From Anaerolineaceae bacterium (lineage in GTDB: Bacteria; Chloroflexota; Anaerolineae; Anaerolineales; Anaerolineaceae): 7,145 nucleotides of DNA. The stretch is taken from assembly GCA_011620505.1 (NCBI GenBank), contig WOZA01000006.1:1-7145 (forward strand), given 5' to 3'. Under the pieces are notes generated by a model. That model was given only the letters and a program-made list of their open reading frames with translations. It ran no database searches and was not told the DNA's origin. How positions within the stretch are numbered: the first letter of the stretch is position 1; every line of letters begins with the position of its first letter. The position numbers and the translations under genes were made by a program. This document shows, piece by piece, positions 1 to 5,787 of the stretch.

Positions 1-46
1 AACAAAAACAAGGCCTGTTCGGTGGAACAAGAGCCCTGTTTTTGTT
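1..46. terminator. Long inverted repeat, probable (bidirectional) terminator
   Basis: Bases 1-10 (AACAAAAACA) are perfectly complementary to 37-46 (TGTTTTTGTT). Inside them 12-14 (GGC) pairs with 33-35 (GCC) and 16-20 (TGTTC) pairs with 25-29 (GAACA) around the four-base loop GGTG. The whole makes one long imperfect hairpin with A-rich and T-rich outer arms. Read on the minus strand it ends in TTGTTTTTGTT, as an intrinsic terminator would, about 120 bases after the E2 stop codon. The same shape works on the plus strand, so it could also serve a convergent gene to the left. The repeat touches the window edge and may extend beyond it. Confidence 0.6.
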
Positions 47-167
47 GTGTTTTGTCCTGATAAGACAGCAATTCGAAGGGTTTTTTCCCGAGTGAACCCA
101 TCAAAACTCGAGCTTTAGTATCGCTTCTACGGATTCATTCCTGCCTACGAATGTAACTACAACAACC
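47..167. other. Non-coding stretch downstream of the E2 gene
   Basis: No convincing gene is present here. Visible structure is minor: a GGG/CCC pair around six T (78-89), a 5-base inverted repeat CGAGT/ACTCG (89-93 and 106-110), a CTCGAG palindrome (107-112), and the word CTACG twice (127-131 and 145-149). None is strong enough to name as a regulatory site. The stretch is best read as the 3' untranslated region of the dehydrogenase unit, leading to the hairpin at 1-46. Confidence 0.5.
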
Positions 168-1439
168 CTAATCTGACCAGTTTTCCAAGGTCTTCTTCAC
201 ATCCGCCAGGAAGTTATCACCACTTTCGCCGTCGATTGCGCGGTGATCGAAAACGAGTGAAAGATAAACCATGGGGCGGATGGCGATCGAATCATTGCCA
301 TTCTCATCGGTTATCACGACCGCGCGCTTTTGCATGACACCTGTACCCAGGATGCCCAGTTGGGGTTGGTTGATGATGGGCATGGCAAACAGCGAGCCAG
401 CTGTGCCGTGGTTGGTAAGTGTAAAGGTCCCTCCACGAACGTCTTCTGGGGAGAGCTTTTTATTGCGGGCGCGTTCAGCCAGGCTATTAACTTGGGCGGC
501 GATACCTCTCAAAGACAGATTTTGTACTTGCTTGATAACTGGCACGATCAATCCACCTTCTCCCAGCGCCACCGCCATGCCGATATTGACATCGGTGTAA
601 GTGAAAAGCCCTTCGTCCGTCCAAGTGGCATTGATGACTTTATGCTTACTCAACGCTTTTGCCAAAGCTGCAATAAAATATGCCGTCAGTGTCAGATTGA
701 CCCCATTCGCAGCAAATTCTTCTTTATTTGCCTTGCGATGAGCCAGCACGCGGCTCATGTCCACCTCCATAACGGTCAACACGTGCGGCGAGGTATGAAC
801 TGACTCAACCATGCGGGCAGCAATCTGCCTGCGCGTGGAGGTATGGGGGATGAGGACGCCTGGAATGTCCGTGGGTACCGGTGCTGCTTTGGCAGGCTGC
901 ACCGGTTTTTCTTTCTCCTCAGTTTTGGATTCGGGCGTACCGGGGGATTCTTTCTTCGGGCTGGCCAGGTATGCCTCGACATCCTGCTTTGTGATCCGAC
1001 CCCCCGCACCTGTGCCCTGGATCTGCTCTGGGTCAAGCTGGTGCTCGTCGAGCATTTTCCTGACTAACGGGGAAAGGAAGCTTGCTTTGGCTGCAGGTTT
1101 TTCTGCAACCTCAGGTTGTTCCTGTTCAACCACTTCAACCGGAGCTTCTTCTGCTTGCGGAACTTGTGCGGGTTTTTCAGTCTCTTCGTCCAAAGACTCT
1201 CCCGGTTCGCCGATCAGCCCCATAGTCTCGCCAACCTGCACAGTATCCCCAGCGGCTACGTCGATGCGCAGTAGGGTACCCGACACCGGGCTGGGGAACT
1301 CGGTCACGACTTTGTCAGTTTCAAGTTCCACCACGGACTCAAATTCTTCCACATGGTCTCCGACTTGTTTGAGCCAGGTAACCACTGTGAGTTCTTCCAC
1401 ACCTTCGCCCGGTTTTGGGGCGATTAATTTCGTAGCCAT
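168..1439 (-). CDS. 2-oxoacid dehydrogenase E2 (dihydrolipoamide acyltransferase)
   Basis: This is the acyltransferase core of a 2-oxoacid dehydrogenase complex. It takes the acyl group made by E1 onto a swinging lipoyl arm and passes it to coenzyme A in the cytoplasm. The domain order is standard. Residues 1-78 form a lipoyl domain with the lipoylated lysine expected at K43 in ETDKV. A Pro/Glu/Ala-rich flexible linker follows. Residues about 119-157 form the peripheral subunit-binding domain (SPLVRKML, GTGAGGRITKQDV). A second charged linker leads to the catalytic domain, about 197-423. The active-site signature is DHRAIDG at 398-404, with H399 and D403. The length of 423 residues is normal for a single-lipoyl E2. 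The start is fixed by an AGGAGG site 4 bases upstream, which overlaps the E1 stop. The FDHR and ETDKV forms resemble branched-chain or oxoglutarate E2s as much as pyruvate E2s, so the substrate is left open. Confidence 0.95.
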   Translation of the reverse strand: MATKLIAPKPGEGVEELTVVTWLKQVGDHVEEFESVVELETDKVVTEFPSPVSGTLLRIDVAAGDTVQVGETMGLIGEPGESLDEETEKPAQVPQAEEAPVEVVEQEQPEVAEKPAAKASFLSPLVRKMLDEHQLDPEQIQGTGAGGRITKQDVEAYLASPKKESPGTPESKTEEKEKPVQPAKAAPVPTDIPGVLIPHTSTRRQIAARMVESVHTSPHVLTVMEVDMSRVLAHRKANKEEFAANGVNLTLTAYFIAALAKALSKHKVINATWTDEGLFTYTDVNIGMAVALGEGGLIVPVIKQVQNLSLRGIAAQVNSLAERARNKKLSPEDVRGGTFTLTNHGTAGSLFAMPIINQPQLGILGTGVMQKRAVVITDENGNDSIAIRPMVYLSLVFDHRAIDGESGDNFLADVKKTLENWSD

Positions 1440-1443
1440 TGAT

Positions 1444-1449
1444 CCTCCT
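1444..1449 (-). promoter_or_regulatory. Strong Shine-Dalgarno site of the E2 gene
   Basis: The minus strand reads AGGAGG, then ATCA, then ATG. The site shares bases with the TAG stop codon of the upstream E1 gene (1448-1450), which indicates translational coupling. It fixes the E2 start at 1439. Confidence 0.85.
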
Positions 1450-3865
1450 AAAGAATGGCAGGGAAGCGATTGGGGTCGCTCTCCCGCATGATTTCATAAA
1501 CCGCGTTGAAAATGCTTTCCGCGTTTGGTTTGCTGTAATAATCCCCATCGGTACCGTAAGCCGGGCGGTGGTTGGCAGCACTGAGCGTGCGCGGAGCAGA
1601 ATCCAGCCATGGGTAACCGCCTTGCTTCTCCAGAACTTCCTGCATCATATAAGCAGTAGTGCCGCCGGGCATATCCTCGTCCACGAAAAGCACCCGCGAA
1701 GTTTTCTTGAGAGAGTCCACGATCATGTGATTGAGGTCAAAAGGCAGCAGAGTCTGAACGTCAATCAGCTCCACGTCAATGCCAACCTGTGCCAGTCTTT
1801 CGGCCGCTTGTTGGGCAATGCGCACGGTGGCTCCATAGGTCACCAGGGTCAGATCCTTTCCTTCCCTGAGCACCTCGGGCACACCGAGAGGAAGTTTGAA
1901 TTCCGCGAGATTGTCTGGCAAGCGTTCCTTGAGACGGTAGCCATTCAGAACTTCGACGACCAAGGCAGGATCATCCCCTTCTATCAAAGTATTGTAGAAA
2001 CCTGCCGCCTGGGTCATATTGCGAGGAACTGCCACGTGGATGCCCCGTATGAGGTCGATAATGCCAGCCATCGGTGAACCCGAGTGGAAGATACCCTCAA
2101 GTCGATGACCACGCGTGCGGATGATCACGGGAGCCTGTTGGCGACCTGCTGTGCGCCAGCGCAAGTTGGCAAGGTCATCCGCCATGGTCTGGAGCGCGTA
2201 AAGCAGGTAATCGAGATATTGAATTTCTGCAATTGGTCGGAATCCGCGCAGAGCGAGACCAATGGCCTGCCCCAAAATAGTGGCTTCGCGAATACCTGTA
2301 TCAGAAACCCGTAAAGGACCGTACTTTTCCTGCAAGCCACGGAATGCCTGGTTGACATCGCCCAAATGGCCAACATCTTCACCAAATGCAACCATTAAGG
2401 GCTGGCGGGCAAGAATTTCGTCGAAAGCTTTGTTGAGAACTTCAAAACCCATCAGGGTTGGAGAACCCTCACTGTACTTTGCTTCAACTGGTTTCACTTT
2501 CAAAGGCGATCTAACGGAGTCTGAGAAAAGGAACTTGTTGTAATATGCCTGGCGTTCTGTTTCCAGGCTGGTCGAGAGATTAACCAACGCTTTACGGGAT
2601 TCCGTTGGATGATCCTTTGTAAGAACCAGTGCCTGGTGAATGGCAGAAGCGGCATCGCTAAAGATAGGATCTTGTATACTGACAAGGCGATTATTAATGG
2701 CCTCGATTTCTGCCTTTTGGGTTGAAGCGCTGGCTGCCAGCTCAGAAAGCCCTTGGGAGGCGGTCTTAACAAACTCTTTGATGGGACCCTGGAAGTTCTC
2801 CCAAGCTTTCTTGCGGGCTTGTTCAACAGTTTTCTTGTCTTCTGCCTCAAATTCGCTCAACTGCTCGTCTGTAGCGACGTTGTTATCAATCAGATACTGG
2901 CGGAAACGGCGCAGGCAGTCTAAATCGTGCTCCCACTCCAGGCGTTCTTTCGATTTATAACGTTCTTGAGAGCCTGAGGTGGAGTGCCCCTGGGGTTGAG
3001 TGGCGTCAGTGACGTGCACCAAGGCGGGAATGTGATACTTGCGGGCCGTGTCTGCAGCTTCCTGGTAGGTTCGAAGCAGGGCGGGATAATCCCAGGCAGG
3101 AACCTGGTAGATGTCATATCCGCGGTCACATTGCTCGGCCGGGCAGGGAATCCGCTGAAAACCTTGCAGGATCGCATAGATATTTTCTTTCACCATTTGA
3201 AATTCGTTGGGTACCGAGATGCCATAGCCATCATCGTAGATACTGATAATTGCCGGGGCATGGAGAACACCAATGGCATTGACCGCTTCCCAGAAGTGAC
3301 CTTCAGCGGTTGATGCATTGCCGATGGATATCCAGGTGATTTCGTTGCCATTGTTGCTGAAGGTATCAAACTCCTTCAGCTCTGCGTTCTTGCGATAGAG
3401 TACCGAAGCCAGCGCAAGGCCGACAGACCGGGGCATCTGGGCAGCAGTCGGAGCGATATCTGCCGAGGAGTTGTAGCGGTCGGTTTGTTTGAGCCAGTTG
3501 CCATCTTCGTCGATCAATTGGGTCAAGAAGTGCCCAGTCATATTGCGACCGCCACCGTTAGGGTCAAATTTCGGGTCGGCATGCGCGTAGAGTTGAGCGA
3601 AGAATTCTTCAAGCGTGAGCAAGTCAAGCGCCATCATCCAGGTTTGATCTCGGTAATACCCTGAACGCCAATCCCCTTTGCCGAATATATGAGCAATTGC
3701 CAGTTGGGGGAGTTCCTTGCCGTCGCCAAAGATGCCAAATTTAGCTTTACCGGTCAGAACCTCACGGCGACCGATGATGGAAGCCTGTCTTGAGCGATAT
3801 CCGAGACGATAGTCTGCGATAAGTTCTTCCGGTGATAAAGGTAATTCTTGATTTTTGTTATCCAT
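1448..3865 (-). CDS. 2-oxoacid dehydrogenase E1, alpha and beta fused
   Basis: This thiamine diphosphate enzyme decarboxylates a 2-oxoacid and acylates the lipoyl arm of E2. The normally separate alpha and beta chains form one 805-residue protein. Numbered from the start chosen here, the alpha part spans about 10-325. It has YYRD at 70-73, GNASTAEGHF at 182-191 and YDDGYGIS at 210-217 where typical E1 alpha has GDG...NN, and GHSTSG near 293-298. A charged, probably helical linker covers about 331-451. The beta part begins near 470, with GEDVG at 495-499, DTGIREA at 522-528 and FHSGSP at 593-598. A transketolase C-terminal domain covers about 671-793. The frame stays open 19 codons further upstream to a TTG, but that codon lies inside the -35 box, so ATG at 3865 with weak upstream GGAAA is preferred. 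E2 follows after 8 bases. Substrate could be pyruvate, branched-chain oxoacids or acetoin. Confidence 0.92.
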   Translation of the reverse strand: MDNKNQELPLSPEELIADYRLGYRSRQASIIGRREVLTGKAKFGIFGDGKELPQLAIAHIFGKGDWRSGYYRDQTWMMALDLLTLEEFFAQLYAHADPKFDPNGGGRNMTGHFLTQLIDEDGNWLKQTDRYNSSADIAPTAAQMPRSVGLALASVLYRKNAELKEFDTFSNNGNEITWISIGNASTAEGHFWEAVNAIGVLHAPAIISIYDDGYGISVPNEFQMVKENIYAILQGFQRIPCPAEQCDRGYDIYQVPAWDYPALLRTYQEAADTARKYHIPALVHVTDATQPQGHSTSGSQERYKSKERLEWEHDLDCLRRFRQYLIDNNVATDEQLSEFEAEDKKTVEQARKKAWENFQGPIKEFVKTASQGLSELAASASTQKAEIEAINNRLVSIQDPIFSDAASAIHQALVLTKDHPTESRKALVNLSTSLETERQAYYNKFLFSDSVRSPLKVKPVEAKYSEGSPTLMGFEVLNKAFDEILARQPLMVAFGEDVGHLGDVNQAFRGLQEKYGPLRVSDTGIREATILGQAIGLALRGFRPIAEIQYLDYLLYALQTMADDLANLRWRTAGRQQAPVIIRTRGHRLEGIFHSGSPMAGIIDLIRGIHVAVPRNMTQAAGFYNTLIEGDDPALVVEVLNGYRLKERLPDNLAEFKLPLGVPEVLREGKDLTLVTYGATVRIAQQAAERLAQVGIDVELIDVQTLLPFDLNHMIVDSLKKTSRVLFVDEDMPGGTTAYMMQEVLEKQGGYPWLDSAPRTLSAANHRPAYGTDGDYYSKPNAESIFNAVYEIMRESDPNRFPAIL

Positions 3866-3874
3866 ATCGTCTAA

Positions 3875-3879
3875 TTTCC
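3875..3879 (-). promoter_or_regulatory. Weak ribosome-binding site of the E1 gene
   Basis: GGAAA on the minus strand lies 9 bases before the ATG at 3865. It is only a partial Shine-Dalgarno match, but it sits inside the short leader predicted from the TATAAT promoter and supports the ATG over the upstream TTG. Confidence 0.5.
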
Positions 3880-3893
3880 ATGCTTTTAGAATA

Positions 3894-3922
3894 ATTATAG
3901 AAAGCAAACGACTGGAACGCAA
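3894..3922 (-). promoter_or_regulatory. Sigma70-type promoter of the dehydrogenase unit
   Basis: On the minus strand a -35 candidate TTGCGT (3917-3922) and a perfect -10 box TATAAT (3894-3899) are separated by exactly 17 bases. An A/T-rich run (ACAATTTTTT) lies directly upstream of the -35 box. Transcription would start near 3887-3886, giving a leader of about 21 bases before the E1 ATG. The position, just after the transporter terminator and before E1, indicates that the dehydrogenase genes have their own promoter. The -35 box matches only three of six consensus bases, so an activator may contribute. Confidence 0.75.
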
Positions 3923-3979
3923 AAAATTGTAGAGGTGGAGGGAAAGAATGGGTGATGCGTTTGTTGAGGTTTCGTTTGT

Positions 3980-4015
3980 AAAAAGGGATATTTGTAAAGT
4001 AAGTGATTATCCCTT
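3980..4015 (-). terminator. Intrinsic terminator of the ABC transporter unit
   Basis: On the minus strand AAGGGATA (4015-4008) is complementary to TATCCCTT (3990-3983), with a 17-base loop. It is followed at once by a U-tract (TTTTT, 3984-3980, sharing the last two T of the stem). The left arm contains the last coding bases and part of the TAA stop codon of the second permease. The stem is only eight pairs with a large loop, so moderate efficiency is expected. It separates the transporter unit from the dehydrogenase promoter 60 bases further on. Confidence 0.6.
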
Positions 4016-4834
4016 CACGGCGCCACCGAGCATGCCGCGGATGAAGAATCGCTGGAAAAGGACATAAATCAGGATTGTCGGAAGGGCGACGATGATAGCT
4101 CCAGCTGCCATCAGGGAGATGTTGGCTGTATATTTGCCTTGGAAGAATGCCAAACCCACTGGCAAAGTTCGCAGGGCCTCGTTTTGCACCATGACGAGGG
4201 CAAGCAGAAACTCGTTCCAGGTCCACATGAAAATCAGGACAACCAGCGTAGTTACAGCAGGTCTCGCGATTGGCCAGAGGATGTACCATAGCGTCTGCCA
4301 CCTGGAACAGCCATCAATGGTGGCAGCGTCAGTTAATTCCCTGGGAGTATTTTCGAAAAATGAAGCCATCCACATCGTGCCAAAAGAAATACTCAGACCG
4401 ACCTGGGGGAGAATCAGCGCCCAGAGCGTGTCAGTAATTCCGACGGAGTCCATCAAGTTGTAAAGGGGGATGATAACAGCCTCAAAGGGTACCATGTAGC
4501 CAATTAGAATGAGAGGATAGAGCCAATTCTTTCCCGGCAGAGGCAGAGCGCCAAAGGCGTACCCGCTCAACGTGGATAGAAACACGCTGGAAATCACAAC
4601 TGCAGCTGCAACGATAACGCTATTCTTGAAAAAGACGCTGAAACGTCCTACTCGCCATGCCTGTTCAAAATTTGCCAGGCTCCAATCGCTTGGAAGCGAG
4701 AAAGGTCCCCCCATCACTTCAGTACTGGTCTTGAAAGCACTGGTGAACATACCCCAGATGGGGACGAGTACCACGAGCATGAACACAATCAGGATAAGGT
4801 AACGGGGGAGGAGTTTCTTCCATGGATATTTCAT
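4007..4834 (-). CDS. CUT1 ABC transporter permease, MalG/MsmG-like
   Basis: This is the second membrane subunit of a sugar-type ABC importer in the cytoplasmic membrane. Six hydrophobic segments are visible at about 11-31, 72-95, 104-125, 136-158, 193-215 and 240-262. The cytoplasmic coupling loop that docks on the ATPase is at 166-188 (ELTDAATIDGCSRWQ...LWP), a variant of the EAA motif with the conserved glycine at 175. The C-terminus RGMLGGAVKG is typical of MalG-type permeases, and 275 residues is the usual length. The start is supported by GAGGAG (4840-4845) five bases upstream and by the ATGA overlap with the preceding permease, so the two are translationally coupled. Substrate is not readable from permeases; an oligosaccharide, sugar or glycoside is likely. 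Confidence 0.93.
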   Translation of the reverse strand: MKYPWKKLLPRYLILIVFMLVVLVPIWGMFTSAFKTSTEVMGGPFSLPSDWSLANFEQAWRVGRFSVFFKNSVIVAAAVVISSVFLSTLSGYAFGALPLPGKNWLYPLILIGYMVPFEAVIIPLYNLMDSVGITDTLWALILPQVGLSISFGTMWMASFFENTPRELTDAATIDGCSRWQTLWYILWPIARPAVTTLVVLIFMWTWNEFLLALVMVQNEALRTLPVGLAFFQGKYTANISLMAAGAIIVALPTILIYVLFQRFFIRGMLGGAVKG

Positions 4835-5736
4835 GCGCTCTCCTCAACTCCCTGTCGTTGAAAGCGGCGAATAAACAGCGAAATAATCAGAATAATCAGA
4901 GTAAGGATGGTGGCGATGGCAGCAGCATAGCCGATGCGATTATTGGTGAAGGCGGCACGATAGATGAGAAATCCGGTAACCATGGTTGACTCGCCCGGTC
5001 CCCCCCGCGTGGTTGTATAGACCAGGTCAAAGACGCGCAGGGCTGCGATGATGGTGGTCACCAGGGCTACGGCAATCTCGGAACGAAGCCCTGGAACCGT
5101 GATGTGAATAAATTGCTGAAAAGCATTGGCGCCATCCAGACTGGCGGCTTCGTAATACTCTTCCTGGATGTGCTGCATTCCTGCCAGGAAAAGCACCATG
5201 CAGAAGCCGTACTGCACCCAGGTTCCGATACTGCCCACGGCAGGCAATGCCCAGGTGAAATCGCCCAGCCAACTGATCGCGAAAACATCCAAGCCAATCT
5301 GGCGGAGAAATATGTTGATGGGTCCAAAGGTAGGGTTGAACATCCAACGCCAGATGACACCGACGACTACCATGCTGATGACCTGGGGCAGAAAAAGCGC
5401 GGTACGGAAGAAGGCAAATCCGGGAATTGGGCGGCGACTCAGGAGAGAGGCCAGAAAGAGGCCTATCAGGATTGGGATGATGCTGAAGAAAATAACAAAA
5501 ACCAGGTTGTTACGGATGGCATTATGAAACTTGGGGTCAGTAAAAAGCTCAACATAGTTGGCAAGACCGATCCAGGTTCGATTCTGGCTGAAACCATCCC
5601 ATTGGTAGAAACTGCTGCGAATGGTTTCGAGGATGGGCAAAAAAGTAAAGAGGAGATACACCAGCAAGGCTGGAAGGAGGTACCACAAACCCTTCCAGCG
5701 CGATTCTCCAGGATATTTATTCGTCACATGTGCCAT
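4831..5736 (-). CDS. CUT1 ABC transporter permease, MalF/UgpA-like
   Basis: This is the first membrane subunit of the importer, 301 residues, the usual size for the short (MsmF/UgpA) MalF type without the large periplasmic loop of enteric MalF. Hydrophobic segments lie at about 17-37, 78-101, 112-133, 165-187, 221-240 and 269-289. The coupling loop with the EAA motif is at 192-217 (EEYYEAASLDGANAF...VPGL). The segment FDLVYTTTRGGPGEST (236-251) is a hallmark of this permease type. The start ATG at 5736 gives a good N-terminus, but no Shine-Dalgarno sequence precedes it. The 11 bases upstream are TTCATTTACCC and then a strong hairpin begins. Expression probably depends on read-through of that hairpin and may be lower than that of the binding protein. 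It overlaps the next permease by four bases. Confidence 0.93.
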   Translation of the reverse strand: MAHVTNKYPGESRWKGLWYLLPALLVYLLFTFLPILETIRSSFYQWDGFSQNRTWIGLANYVELFTDPKFHNAIRNNLVFVIFFSIIPILIGLFLASLLSRRPIPGFAFFRTALFLPQVISMVVVGVIWRWMFNPTFGPINIFLRQIGLDVFAISWLGDFTWALPAVGSIGTWVQYGFCMVLFLAGMQHIQEEYYEAASLDGANAFQQFIHITVPGLRSEIAVALVTTIIAALRVFDLVYTTTRGGPGESTMVTGFLIYRAAFTNNRIGYAAAIATILTLIILIISLFIRRFQRQGVEESA

Positions 5737-5745
5737 GGGTAAATG

Positions 5746-5776
5746 AAAAAGACCGGTGCGTAGTGCGCCGGTCTTT
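5746..5776 (-). terminator. Intra-operon terminator or attenuator hairpin
   Basis: On the minus strand AAAGACCGG (5776-5768) pairs perfectly with CCGGTCTTT (5756-5748) around an 11-base loop, and the T run continues to 5746. This is a classic intrinsic terminator with a GC-rich stem core. It lies 12 bases after the binding-protein stop and 11 bases before the permease start. In ABC import operons a hairpin at this place commonly gives excess binding protein, by partial termination or by protecting the upstream mRNA from 3' decay. Which of the two applies here cannot be told from sequence. Confidence 0.8.
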
Positions 5777-5787
5777 GGGTAAGATAC

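Noticed and set aside
78..89. GGG-TTTTTT-CCC mini hairpin
   Set aside because: Three base pairs are too few, and no U-tract follows on either strand.
330..803. Plus-strand open frame of 157 codons
   Set aside because: It is antisense to the E2 catalytic domain; the Cys/His/Gln-rich content has no domain pattern.
811..1491. Plus-strand open frame of 226 codons, very rich in Ser and Thr
   Set aside because: It is antisense to the E2 lipoyl domain and linkers, whose Glu/Lys/Pro/Ala-rich coding yields Ser/Gly/Phe-rich antisense. No motif supports a gene.
1439..2077. Plus-strand open frame of 212 codons
   Set aside because: It is antisense to the well-supported beta half of E1, without recognisable domain or ribosome-binding site.
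3927..3954. Purine-rich run on the plus strand in the transporter-dehydrogenase gap
   Set aside because: It resembles a ribosome-binding site (AGAGGTGGAGGG) on the plus strand, but no credible plus-strand gene follows it.
3858..4301. Minus-strand frame of 147 codons spanning the gap between transporter and dehydrogenase
   Set aside because: It runs out of frame through the end of the second permease, the terminator and the promoter, and its sequence resembles no protein family.
5104..5742. Plus-strand open frame of 212 codons, rich in charged residues
   Set aside because: It lies wholly opposite the first permease. Its charged composition is what antisense reading of membrane-segment codons gives, and it shows no family motif or ribosome-binding site.
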